Position numbers and translations under genes: made by a program. DNA of 64,000 nucleotides. Source: JBCCDY01 sp039030555 (GTDB taxonomy: Bacteria; Bacteroidota; Bacteroidia; Cytophagales; Cyclobacteriaceae). How positions within the stretch are numbered: position 1 is the first letter of the stretch; the number at the start of each line of letters is the position of its first letter. Location of the stretch: contig JBCCDY010000018.1 of the NCBI GenBank assembly GCA_039030555.1, positions 21,767-85,766 of the forward strand, written 5' to 3'. A model generated the notes under the pieces. The model was given only the letters and a program-made list of their open reading frames with translations. It had not been told where the DNA came from and did not search any database. Shown here one piece after another: positions 1-8,554 of the stretch.

Positions 1-3000
1 GGGACACAAATGTTTGTAAGTGGAAGAACGGGTGTAGAGTTGTTGCAGTATGAATTGTCCACCAATCCATTTCTGGAATCCCCTGCTAATGATGGTTCTT
101 TACAGGGTTCATTAATTGTCAGTATCCAGGGAGATATGTTCAGTAATCCAGGAGGGAACCTTTTTTCACCGGGCAGTTTCGCAGTTGATAATCTACCCTC
201 TGATTTTTCTGCAATTGCCACTGTATCAGCAGATGGGATTACAGCTGAAATAGAGATCTTTGGAAGTTCTTTAACCGGAGTAGATGCAGATGATATTAGC
301 AATCTGATATTTACTTTTCAAAATTCGGCTTTCACCAGTGGGAACGCTTCAGCAATTGCCAGCTCAACAGATGCCAGCAGCTTTCTGGGAGCCGATTTTG
401 AAGTACCAAAATTTCTCAACTATTCATCAATCCGTCTTGAAACCAGGGTGTTTTCCGGAAATGAACTTGATGTTTCACCTACCATTTTTCCACAGGATGT
501 TACTTTCGACAGGAATGGAACAAGAATGTTTGTGGCCGGCCAGGGTCAGGGTGCAATGGGAGGAGGAATAAACGTTTTCAGTCTCACCGCTCCTTTCGAT
601 ATCAATTCAGTATCGTCGGTAGAGTCATTTGACTTTCCAACGGTAGGTGGCTTTGCCCTGTTCACCACATTCAATTTATCAGGAACTAGAATGTTCACTG
701 CAACTAATATTGGAACCCGGCTACAGCAGTTTGACCTCACAACACCATTCGATTTAAATACTGCCGTATTTGCCGGTAAAATTCTGGATATTGACCCAAT
801 TTCGGTTTCCATACAGGATGTCGCATTTTCCAGCTCTGGACTGAGAATGTACATTTTGAATGGAGACAGCCCTGCAAGTGTAATCGAATATAGTCTGGGA
901 AGTCCATTTGACCTTCTTTCGATAACTGAATTGGGAAGACTCGATATTTCAGGCGAGGATACTGGTCCTCTTGGTTTTGCCTTTAACTCTTCGGGAAGCA
1001 AATTATTTGTCGCAGGAACGGAAAACGATGCAGTGTATGAATATAGCCTCAGTAGTTCTTTTGATCTCTCTACGGCGGTATTTACCGGTAATCTTTCTCC
1101 TTTAACTCCTGACATTCTCGTTCCAAACGGAATAGCTTTCAATAGCACAGGTGACCGAATGTTTATTACTGAAGGAGGTATTTTTAATGATATCAATCAA
1201 TTTGACCTTTCTTCCGATGCATTTACAGAAAATGTGATTAATGATGGAAGTGTAAGTGGTCAAATTGATTTGGCAATATCCGGGGATGTATTCAGCTCAA
1301 GCTTTATAGCCGCAGATTTTACGATCGGTAATTTACCAGCAGGTTTAACTCCAGTTATCAGTTCGAATACAGACAGCCAAAGCGCTATATTGACCCTGAG
1401 TGGAAATGCCATCAATAATGATGATTCCGATGATATCGCAAACCTTCAGTTTACCTTTAATGATATTGCTTTTTTTAGAAATAGTGCTGCCTCTATTGAA
1501 AACACTATAAATGCCAACAGTAATCTTGGAGTTGACTTCCTTTCGAACCCTTTATTACCTGAAATAGCCATTTTTGAGGGGCCGGATAATAGTGGGACTG
1601 AAATCTTTGATGGTGTCACTGTTATTGATTTCGGCTCCATAGTTGTTGGAAGCAATGTCGACTTTGATTTTACTATAGAAAATACGGGAAACACAGATCT
1701 GAATCTGCTCAATATCACTGTCACGGGAACCGACTTCGGCAATACCATTCCAACAACAATGGTTGGTGCCGGAAGTACCGAAAACTTCAGTGTCTCATTT
1801 AGCGCAAGTACAACTGGAACGTTTACGGAAACGGTTACCATCGAAACCGATGATGCGGATGAAGCGATATTTACTTTTGATATTACAATCCAGGTCACAG
1901 CTACACCTGAGCCAGAAATTGCAGTATTTGCAGGTGCTGATAATACCGGGACAGAACTGACCGATGGTCAGGCGGCACCAGTCGATTTCGGGTCTACACT
2001 ACAAGGTACGGATCTGAATTTCACGTTTACTATTGAAAACATCGGATCTGCGGACCTGAACTTAAACCCGAATGATTTTCAGTTGTCCGGATCAGCTTTC
2101 AGCTTCATCAGCTTTCCGCAAACGGTAATCGCACCAGGGGCTAGTGACAATTTTATTATGCAGTTATCCGGTGCGGTAGAAGGAACATTTACTGAAAGTG
2201 TTGGCCTTGACAGCAATGACCCCGATGAAGGCGTCTTTAACTTTACGATAAGTGGAGTAGTAACAGGAGCTATGCCAGAAGCACTTATTCAGGTTTCTTT
2301 TGACGATGGAAGCAGTCTGATTCCCCTAAGCAATAATAGCAGTACTCCAATTCAGATTGGACAAGTCGAAGAAAATGAGACCATCTTGGCTACATTCATA
2401 ATTGAAAATACGGGCAGTGCCGATCTGAATTTATCATCAGTGATCTCCAGCAGCTCAAACTTTCAGGTTGATTTTAATGCGGGCACTCTTGCTCCAGTAG
2501 CCACCACACAGTTTTTAGTAACGGTTCAGCAAGCTGCCGGAATATTCAATACGGACATCAACATCATAAACAATTCGGTTAATGCACCTTCCTTCATATT
2601 TCCTATTGAAGCTATTTTTCTAGCGGAAACATTTGAAGTCATATTTGGTGAGTATAATAATGGTGTTCAAATCACCAATAATCAGGCTGATGATATAGAT
2701 GTAGGAAGTACACCCATCAATGTGGAAAGAACAGAGACCTTTACCATCAACAATATTGGACAGGTCGATTTGGTCATCAACTCAATCACGTTTTCAGATC
2801 CAAATTTTGAAGCCAGAAATGTACCTGATATTATCCCTGCCAATCAGCTAGCCGGTTTCCAGATCGTTTTGCTTGCCACCACTGCAGGTCAGTTTAGTTC
2901 CGATGTAGCTTTGAGTACTTCAGCTGGCGATTTCGAATTTGGAGTAACTGGGGAAGTGTTGGAAGATCTGCAGATTGAAGTAGTCAACGCCGTTGCTCCT

Positions 3001-3255
3001 GCAGGAACTGCTGGCGTAAATGATTTTCTGGAGATTACAAATTTACCCAATGACAATTTTGTTACAATCTACAATCGCTGGGGCGATCAGGTCTTCGAAA
3101 TGGAAAACTACAGTGGTCTGGGTGCCGATCCAGCTAGAGTTTTCAATGGAGAAAGGAATACTAACGGTTCCGGTAATCTTCCTTCAGGAACATACTATTA
3201 TCTGATCAGGACCCGTTCCGAAGAAATAAACGGTTTTATGGTTTTGAGGAGGTAA
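1..3255 (+). CDS. Giant T9SS-secreted surface protein, 5'-truncated by window edge
   Basis: The frame is open from base 1, and its first codons continue the repeat found downstream (GTQMFVSG resembles GTRMFVAG), so the gene starts outside the window and the ATG at base 10 is internal. Several repeats of about 50 residues (pattern GxRMFxxG, then a YSL..PFDL..A.F.G line) suggest a beta-propeller. They lie between two copies of another module (residues about 27-120 and 400-500 from base 10) beginning NDGSxxG and containing GDxF. Four copies follow of an ASH/choice-of-anchor-D type beta-sandwich (PEIAxF.G.DN.GTE, DFG, IENTGxxDLNL). The last 90 residues are a gliding-motility CHU_C sorting domain (NRWGDQVFE, LPSGTYYYLI, end LRR), which in Bacteroidota directs T9SS export and surface attachment. 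Probably an adhesin or structural surface protein; ligand unknown. Confidence 0.9.
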   Translation, partial: GTQMFVSGRTGVELLQYELSTNPFLESPANDGSLQGSLIVSIQGDMFSNPGGNLFSPGSFAVDNLPSDFSAIATVSADGITAEIEIFGSSLTGVDADDISNLIFTFQNSAFTSGNASAIASSTDASSFLGADFEVPKFLNYSSIRLETRVFSGNELDVSPTIFPQDVTFDRNGTRMFVAGQGQGAMGGGINVFSLTAPFDINSVSSVESFDFPTVGGFALFTTFNLSGTRMFTATNIGTRLQQFDLTTPFDLNTAVFAGKILDIDPISVSIQDVAFSSSGLRMYILNGDSPASVIEYSLGSPFDLLSITELGRLDISGEDTGPLGFAFNSSGSKLFVAGTENDAVYEYSLSSSFDLSTAVFTGNLSPLTPDILVPNGIAFNSTGDRMFITEGGIFNDINQFDLSSDAFTENVINDGSVSGQIDLAISGDVFSSSFIAADFTIGNLPAGLTPVISSNTDSQSAILTLSGNAINNDDSDDIANLQFTFNDIAFFRNSAASIENTINANSNLGVDFLSNPLLPEIAIFEGPDNSGTEIFDGVTVIDFGSIVVGSNVDFDFTIENTGNTDLNLLNITVTGTDFGNTIPTTMVGAGSTENFSVSFSASTTGTFTETVTIETDDADEAIFTFDITIQVTATPEPEIAVFAGADNTGTELTDGQAAPVDFGSTLQGTDLNFTFTIENIGSADLNLNPNDFQLSGSAFSFISFPQTVIAPGASDNFIMQLSGAVEGTFTESVGLDSNDPDEGVFNFTISGVVTGAMPEALIQVSFDDGSSLIPLSNNSSTPIQIGQVEENETILATFIIENTGSADLNLSSVISSSSNFQVDFNAGTLAPVATTQFLVTVQQAAGIFNTDINIINNSVNAPSFIFPIEAIFLAETFEVIFGEYNNGVQITNNQADDIDVGSTPINVERTETFTINNIGQVDLVINSITFSDPNFEARNVPDIIPANQLAGFQIVLLATTAGQFSSDVALSTSAGDFEFGVTGEVLEDLQIEVVNAVAPAGTAGVNDFLEITNLPNDNFVTIYNRWGDQVFEMENYSGLGADPARVFNGERNTNGSGNLPSGTYYYLIRTRSEEINGFMVLRR

Positions 3256-3285
3256 TTCCCAACTGACTTGATTAGAAGATGGAAT

Positions 3286-3316
3286 TTGCCATAATTACCA
3301 ATTTTTGGTACTTTTA
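3286..3316 (+). promoter_or_regulatory. Predicted promoter of parDE
   Basis: TTG at 3286-3288, a 20-base spacer, then TACTTTTA at 3309-3316 match the Bacteroidota TTG/TAnnTTTG promoter except for the last base. The parD ATG at 3321 lies only four bases beyond the -7 element, so the transcript would be leaderless or nearly so. Inferred from consensus only. Confidence 0.4.
3296..3310 (+). promoter_or_regulatory. Palindrome TACCAA-TTT-TTGGTA, candidate ParD operator
   Basis: A perfect inverted repeat with 6-base arms and a 3-base spacer overlaps the predicted -7 box just upstream of parD. ParD-type ribbon-helix-helix antitoxins commonly repress their own operon at such palindromes; binding here is inferred. 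Confidence 0.4.
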
Positions 3317-3320
3317 CAAT

Positions 3321-3563
3321 ATGAGTAAAAACACTTCCGTTTCGCTTGGAGATTATTTTGATGAATTTGTTCAAGACAGAGTCTCTCAGGGTAGATTTAA
3401 GAATGCCAGTGAAGTAATCAGGGCAGGGCTCAGACTTCTCGAAGACGAGGAAAACAAAGCGATTGCCTTAAAAACTGCCATTAATGAAGGATTAGGAAGT
3501 CGAAGAGTAGAAAACTTCGATTTTGACCAACATATGAATGAACTGAAAAATCGAATAGCATAG
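3321..3563 (+). CDS. parD: ParD-like antitoxin, ribbon-helix-helix
   Basis: Eighty residues from MSKNTSVSLGDYF. The N-terminal ribbon-helix-helix DNA-binding domain has the family pattern (SVSLGDYFDEFVQDRVSQGRF..ASEVIRAGLRLLE), and the charged tail (residues about 45-80) should wrap the toxin. An in-frame ATG at 3279 would add 14 residues that do not fit the family and would place the start upstream of the predicted promoter, so 3321 is preferred. It precedes parE by three bases, the usual antitoxin-first order. Expected role: neutralise ParE and autorepress the operon. Confidence 0.88.
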   Translation: MSKNTSVSLGDYFDEFVQDRVSQGRFKNASEVIRAGLRLLEDEENKAIALKTAINEGLGSRRVENFDFDQHMNELKNRIA

Positions 3564-3566
3564 TAC

Positions 3567-3863
3567 GTGGTGGCTAAGCTCATATTGAGGCAAAAAGCCG
3601 TAGATGACCTTACCAGTATTTGGAAATATACTTTTGAGACATGGTCAGAGAATCAAGCTGACAAATATTACGAATCAATAAAGTTAGCCTGTGTAGACAT
3701 CTCCAAAAAACCTTTAATCGGGAAAAGATACCGTCAGATCAGTGAAAACCTAAGAGGATACAAAATCAATAAACACATCATTTTTTATCACTCAATTTCA
3801 AACGTGAAAGTTGAGATAGTAAGAATACTGCACGAGAGAATGGATTTAAATAACCAACTCTAA
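3567..3863 (+). CDS. parE: ParE-like toxin (RelE/ParE superfamily)
   Basis: Ninety-eight residues with the ParE fold pattern: LILRQKAVDDLTSIWKYT at the N-terminus, then a helix, then the strand set IGKRYRQI.., LRGYKINKHIIFYHS and VEIVRILHERMD. ParE toxins generally inhibit DNA gyrase; that target is family knowledge. There is no ATG; GTG at 3567 (or the next GTG at 3570) is used, three bases after the parD stop, which indicates translational coupling. The C-terminal motif RILHERMD is intact, so the toxin looks functional. Confidence 0.87.
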   Translation: MVAKLILRQKAVDDLTSIWKYTFETWSENQADKYYESIKLACVDISKKPLIGKRYRQISENLRGYKINKHIIFYHSISNVKVEIVRILHERMDLNNQL

Positions 3864-3979
3864 AAATGCAACATGTACTATTGACCATAATCTAATTAGG
3901 GCATTACTAAATTTTATTAAGCAGGGTGCTTAGTTATTTAATGTAATTGACTATAGACGAAAATAAGTAATGTTTTAAG

Positions 3980-4747
3980 ATGAAAGCTTGTATTTGGTGC
4001 AGCAAAACAGAACAAGAGACTAGTTTTGAAAAGTTAGCGCATACGATACCACGATCTCTTGGAGGAACTAATATTTGCGAGCAGGTTTGTGATAAATGCA
4101 ATCATTACTTTGGGGCAAATCGGAATAGTACACCCTCGGTAGAAACTATTTTAAAAGGAACCTTCAATATAGCAAGAGCTAGATTTCTGAGAACCGAAAA
4201 CGAAATAGGCAAGAATAAAGTAATGTCAAAATTTTCTTCAGAGTACTTCAAAATAGATTTCAAAAGCTCAAAACTATCTTTAAAATACAAGTATCGACTT
4301 AACAAAAGTTTTCAATCAAAAATTGGACATCAAATGAAACGAGGACTTTACAAAATATTCTTGGAAGAAAATGAAAGGCAGTTAAGAAATTCTCATAATT
4401 CAAGATTTGATTTCATTCGCGAATTTGCACGATATGATATTGGAGACTACCCAGTAATATACTTTGAACGAAGCAATGGAGTTATTGCCATGGTGAAAGA
4501 CTGGTATATGAATCCCGAGTTAATACTTGATTCTGATAAAAAAATGAAGTATTTAATTGATCACGATTCTTTTGTTGAATTTGAGTTTTTAGGACATGTG
4601 CTGGGGTTGGCAACCTCTAGAAACTGGCATTTGGTTTGGAATAACTACATCAAAAAAACTATGAAAAGCAAAGAGCGTTTTTTTAAAAAAGTAAAACTGG
4701 TTGATAATTTCAATGACATAGATCTTGCGTTAAGCATCTTGGATTAG
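3980..4747 (+). CDS. HNH-endonuclease-like protein
   Basis: The N-terminal 45 residues carry a zinc-finger HNH arrangement: CIWC at residue 4, then HTIPRSLGG, then CDKCNHYFG. This resembles the HNH_5-type nuclease core in which CxxC pairs bind zinc and the central His is catalytic. The remaining 210 residues, rich in Lys, Phe and Asn, are not recognised. The gene is more AT-rich than its neighbours and lies just after a toxin-antitoxin pair, which suggests acquired DNA. It may be a homing-like, restriction-type or defence nuclease; no methylase or specificity subunit is adjacent, so the role is open. Confidence 0.72.
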   Translation: MKACIWCSKTEQETSFEKLAHTIPRSLGGTNICEQVCDKCNHYFGANRNSTPSVETILKGTFNIARARFLRTENEIGKNKVMSKFSSEYFKIDFKSSKLSLKYKYRLNKSFQSKIGHQMKRGLYKIFLEENERQLRNSHNSRFDFIREFARYDIGDYPVIYFERSNGVIAMVKDWYMNPELILDSDKKMKYLIDHDSFVEFEFLGHVLGLATSRNWHLVWNNYIKKTMKSKERFFKKVKLVDNFNDIDLALSILD

Positions 4748-4857
4748 AAACAGTTATGATTGGTAAAAAATTGATGATGAAACTGCTGAATTAATAAGTA
4801 TTAGAGATTTCAAACCTTGTCTGATAGTAGTATTTTTGAAGTGAACGATTAATCTTA

Positions 4858-5604
4858 ATGAACCCCATCTACGATCAAATTGGTATTAACTACTCCGGTA
4901 ATAGATGTACGGACCCTAAAATTGCCGAGCAGCTTTTTTCCAAGTTAAAGGGGGCCAAACGTATTGTAAATATTGGTGCAGGAACTGGTTCTTACGAACC
5001 GGAAAGTGTTGAGGTGGTAGCCGTGGAACCTTCTTCGGAAATGATTGCTCAACGAAAAATGGATTCATATCCTTCCGTTCAGGCATATGCTGAAAAACTT
5101 CCTTTTGAAGATCATAGTTTTAGTCATGCCATGACCGTGCTTTCCATGCACCACTGGGAAAACAGGGCACAGGCATTTAGGGAGATCAATCGGGTGATTA
5201 CCGAAAAATTCATTGCTCTTACATGGAATCCCGCATCTGACCCATTCTGGCTTACAAGAGATTACTTTCCGGAGATCTATGAAATGGATTTGAACATTTT
5301 CCCGAAAATGGAGGAATTCACCAAGCATTTTAATGAAGTGGAAGTCTCCTCCCTGATGGTCCCCGACGATTGTAAAGATGGCTTTCTTTCAACCTTCTGG
5401 AAAAGACCACAAGCTTATCTGGATGAGCAGGTTCGACAGTCCATGTCGGCCTTTGCTAAAATCGGCGATTATTCTGATCGGCTGGAGAAACTTAAAATTG
5501 ATCTTCAAAGTGGTACGTGGAAAGAACGAAATCAGAATATACTTGATAAAACGGCTCTGGATATGGGTTATGTGATTGTTTCTGCAAAGGTTAAAAAGAT
5601 ATGA
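4858..5604 (+). CDS. Class I SAM-dependent methyltransferase
   Basis: A 248-residue protein with a Methyltransf_11-type Rossmann core: motif I IVNIGAGTGSYE (residues about 37-48), the acidic post-strand VVAVEPSSEMIAQR, and the SFSHAMTVLSMHHWENRAQAFREINRV segment (motifs II-III). The substrate cannot be read from sequence. A good -7 element (TATTTTTG, 4831-4838) lies 20 bases before the ATG, although a correctly spaced TTG is missing. It appears monocistronic, between the HNH gene and a kelch lipoprotein. Confidence 0.85.
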   Translation: MNPIYDQIGINYSGNRCTDPKIAEQLFSKLKGAKRIVNIGAGTGSYEPESVEVVAVEPSSEMIAQRKMDSYPSVQAYAEKLPFEDHSFSHAMTVLSMHHWENRAQAFREINRVITEKFIALTWNPASDPFWLTRDYFPEIYEMDLNIFPKMEEFTKHFNEVEVSSLMVPDDCKDGFLSTFWKRPQAYLDEQVRQSMSAFAKIGDYSDRLEKLKIDLQSGTWKERNQNILDKTALDMGYVIVSAKVKKI

Positions 5605-5667
5605 TCTGAGGTAGAAAAGTTAAAGTAATGTTAGTAACTTCTTTGCAAGTGAAATCAGGATGAAACA

Positions 5668-6696
5668 ATGCAAACTAACATCTTTTTAATAGTTGTCTTA
5701 CTTGGTATAGCAGCTTGTAAACAGGTAAAGAAAAAACCTTCCTCCGAATTCGTAAGAAATGCACATTCCATGGTTTACCATCAGAAGGAAGCCTCGGTAT
5801 ATCTTTTTGGAGGGGCGAGTGAAAAGGAAGTACTGAACGACCTTTGGGTATTGAAAGATTCTAGCTGGAGCTATGTAAAGGCTGAAAACGGACCGGCTCC
5901 AAGAACTTTCGCTTCAATGGTCTATGATAAAAAAAATGAAAGGATAATCTTATTTGGAGGCAGCAGGGTTTTGTTTGGAAAAGAGGTCAGTTCCGAGAAT
6001 TTACTTAATGATACCTGGGAGTTAAAAAATGACAGGTGGAAAAAAATAGACACCAGAAAATCACCCATCGCTCGTGCAGAAGCGGAAACGGTATTTCATA
6101 ACGAAAGAGGTAGTATTATTTTATTTGGCGGGTACGTTATAGATGGCGGAAAATATCTGAAGCTTGGAGATACATGGGAATTCAGTGAAAACGAATGGAG
6201 ACCAGTATCTTCAGAAGGCCCTTCCCCAAGGCATGGCGTTTCGATGGGATATGACTTTCTAAATCAGCATATAGTATTGTTTGGTGGAAGTACTGAAGAT
6301 AAACAGTATGGAGAATCGGAAGGTCAAACATGGGTCTTTAAAAATGATCACTGGTCCATGATTAACACAGTTCAGCCTTCCGGAGTATATAATGCTTCGA
6401 TGGCATACCATAAGAAAACTAACGAATTTATCCGGTTTGGAGGATGGAATGGCGATCGCAGGATAAATGAAACGTGGTCATATAAAAAGGAGAACTGGAA
6501 TAAGCTCCCTGTGCAAAACAGCCCGAATCCAAGAAATCATAGCAGGATGATCTATGATGAAAAGAGAGATAGAATACTGCTCTTTGGGGGACATAACGGG
6601 ACTGAAGTATTTGGTGATCTGTGGGAGTTTCGAGATTATAAGTGGAACAAAATAATAAATGGAAAACCTAAAACGAGGGTGGAAAATCATCATTAG
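5668..6696 (+). CDS. Kelch-repeat lipoprotein
   Basis: Signal peptide with a lipobox ending at Cys17 (LLGIAAC), so probably lipid-anchored. At least five kelch units of about 50 residues follow, each with the signature IxLFGG....LNDTWELKNDxWxxI and PxPRxxxSMVYD. Together they should form a beta-propeller filling the whole 342 residues. Such proteins usually bind carbohydrate or protein; no catalytic Tyr/Cys of galactose oxidase is evident. No operon partner is clear. Confidence 0.87.
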   Translation: MQTNIFLIVVLLGIAACKQVKKKPSSEFVRNAHSMVYHQKEASVYLFGGASEKEVLNDLWVLKDSSWSYVKAENGPAPRTFASMVYDKKNERIILFGGSRVLFGKEVSSENLLNDTWELKNDRWKKIDTRKSPIARAEAETVFHNERGSIILFGGYVIDGGKYLKLGDTWEFSENEWRPVSSEGPSPRHGVSMGYDFLNQHIVLFGGSTEDKQYGESEGQTWVFKNDHWSMINTVQPSGVYNASMAYHKKTNEFIRFGGWNGDRRINETWSYKKENWNKLPVQNSPNPRNHSRMIYDEKRDRILLFGGHNGTEVFGDLWEFRDYKWNKIINGKPKTRVENHH

Positions 6697-6866
6697 AAGA
6701 GATTAGGGAACATGTTCAAACGGAAATACTCATCTGGAGAATAATTTTATTATTCAATCTCAAAAAATTGTTTGTGGATTTGTATAAGGCATTATTATCA
6801 ATCACTTGACTAGTCTGATGTGGTATTTTATGTAATTTTCTAGCAGACTACATCTATTACCAATCA

Positions 6867-7958
6867 ATGGACAAATCCTTTATTTTCCATAGCCTGATAA
6901 CGTTTGGTGCCTTGCAGGCGCTGTTTCTGTCTGTCATATTACTTTCATCCGGAAAGAAAGATCTACCTAAAACGTTCTTCGCACTATTTCTGATCATTGA
7001 AGGAATTACACTCGTTGAGCGCCTTTTAGCTGAAACTGGAATGATGGTCCGTTTTCCTCATATCCTGGGCGTCAGTTACCCTATAAATTTCATTAAACCA
7101 CCCATTCTCTATTTCCTGGCACGATCCATTTCAGAAGCTGAATTCAGCTTTCGAAAAAAACAGCTCTTTCACACTATCCCTTTCCTGTTGATGTTAGTTA
7201 TGAATATTCCATTCTATGGTTTATCAGGAGAAGAAAAGGTAGAACAGGTATCAGCATTTATAACATATATTCCAGCTTACAATAGCTTTAACTTCTGGTT
7301 TTTTCTCTCTTTTTTCATCTACATAGGAAGCTATCTGTTTCTCGGCATAGGAGTACTGGCTAATTATAAAAAGCATATTAAAAACAACAGGCTCGTGAAC
7401 CGCTACCTTAACGTCATATATCTATACTGTGGTGTACTTGCAATAATGCTCCTTCATTTTATACTCAGGCCTTCCGGTCTGGTAGAGTTTCCATTTATCA
7501 ATGAGGTAAGCATGTTACTTATGACGTTCCTGATCCAGTCCATTGCTTATGGATTCCTGTCTCAGTCTGCTCTTGTGACACAGAGTCATCATCGATTTCT
7601 CACTAATGTAAGTCAGCTTTCAAAGGACAGCGAACTCATCAGGAGAAAAATTGAAACCGATAAACCTTATCTGGACGATACGCTAAATCTTGAAAAGTTT
7701 TCCATATCTGTGGATCTTCCCAAAAAACGGGTATCCGAAATCATTAACCAGAGCTTTAACTGCTCCTTTAAGGAACTTGTAAATCAATACCGATTTGAAG
7801 AAGCAAAAGCCATTATGAAAGAAGAAGCCGGGACGGATGCACAAATCGTTTCCATTGGATACCGGTCAGGATTTAACAATAAAGTAAGCTTTTACAGGAT
7901 CTTTAAAAAGTACACCGGTAAGTCGCCTTCCGATTATTTTGAAATTCTTTCCAGATAA
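6867..7958 (+). CDS. AraC-family regulator with N-terminal membrane domain
   Basis: The first ~235 residues hold about seven hydrophobic helices (for example LITFGALQALFLSVILL and VIYLYCGVLAIMLLHFIL), giving a 7TM sensor. The C-terminal ~110 residues are an AraC/XylS double helix-turn-helix (LEKFSISVDLPKKRVSEIINQSF and IVSIGYRSGFNNKVSFYRIFKKYTGKSPSDY). This architecture is common in Bacteroidota and suggests a membrane-tethered one-component regulator. It may control the VOC gene 83 bases downstream; the signal is unknown. Confidence 0.9.
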   Translation: MDKSFIFHSLITFGALQALFLSVILLSSGKKDLPKTFFALFLIIEGITLVERLLAETGMMVRFPHILGVSYPINFIKPPILYFLARSISEAEFSFRKKQLFHTIPFLLMLVMNIPFYGLSGEEKVEQVSAFITYIPAYNSFNFWFFLSFFIYIGSYLFLGIGVLANYKKHIKNNRLVNRYLNVIYLYCGVLAIMLLHFILRPSGLVEFPFINEVSMLLMTFLIQSIAYGFLSQSALVTQSHHRFLTNVSQLSKDSELIRRKIETDKPYLDDTLNLEKFSISVDLPKKRVSEIINQSFNCSFKELVNQYRFEEAKAIMKEEAGTDAQIVSIGYRSGFNNKVSFYRIFKKYTGKSPSDYFEILSR

Positions 7959-8041
7959 CTAAAAAAAACAGGTTACAGAACCGTATTGTTACCAATTGCA
8001 ATCTATAAATACATAAACTGGCTGAATAAACTTAAAATGTT

Positions 8042-8437
8042 ATGAAAATGAAAGCACTTGTCCCCTATCTGGTATTTCCCGGAAACTGTAAAGAAGCCAT
8101 GAAATTCTACAAAAATGTATTTGGAGGAGAAATCAGGATCATGATGACTTTTGAGGAATCTCCCATTAACGTACCAGATGATTCCGGTTCCAGAATTTTT
8201 AACTCAGAGATGGTCGCTGAGAACATCACCCTTAAAGCTTCGGATGATATGCCGGGCTATGAAGTAGAATCCGGAAACACTATTTCACTATATGTCACAT
8301 TTATTGATGTAGAAACTAAAATTGAAAAGTTCAACAAACTTTCCGAAGGTGGAAAAGTCCAGTTCCCGATTGAAGACAATTTTGGAATGGTGAAAGATAA
8401 GTATGGTATCCAGTGGATGGTCGTCCACGAAGAATGA
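8042..8437 (+). CDS. VOC-superfamily protein, PhnB/YjdN-like
   Basis: 131 residues with the glyoxalase/VOC beta-alpha-beta-beta-beta repeat: VPYLVFPGNCKEAMKFYKNVFGGEI at the start and FGMVKDKYGIQWMVVHEE at the end, both typical of the PhnB-like subgroup. No substrate can be assigned; members include metal-binding proteins of unknown role. It follows the AraC regulator in the same direction and precedes fhs by 117 bases. Confidence 0.85.
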   Translation: MKMKALVPYLVFPGNCKEAMKFYKNVFGGEIRIMMTFEESPINVPDDSGSRIFNSEMVAENITLKASDDMPGYEVESGNTISLYVTFIDVETKIEKFNKLSEGGKVQFPIEDNFGMVKDKYGIQWMVVHEE

Positions 8438-8554
8438 TGATCATATGGCTAAAAGAGGTCTATTCAGAAGATTGAGGTTTTATAAATGATGCTCCTTTCA
8501 TTTATTTGTGCTTCTTAATACTGATCTTTTCCATAACATAACATTCTGTATTTC

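Noticed and set aside
510..1180. Possible CRISPR or DNA repeat array in the surface-protein gene
   Set aside because: The periodicity is at the protein level (about 50 residues); the DNA repeats are degenerate with no constant repeat/spacer pattern.
546..1898. Long minus-strand open frames under the surface-protein gene
   Set aside because: They mirror the repeats and codon bias of the plus-strand gene and have no signals or homology of their own.
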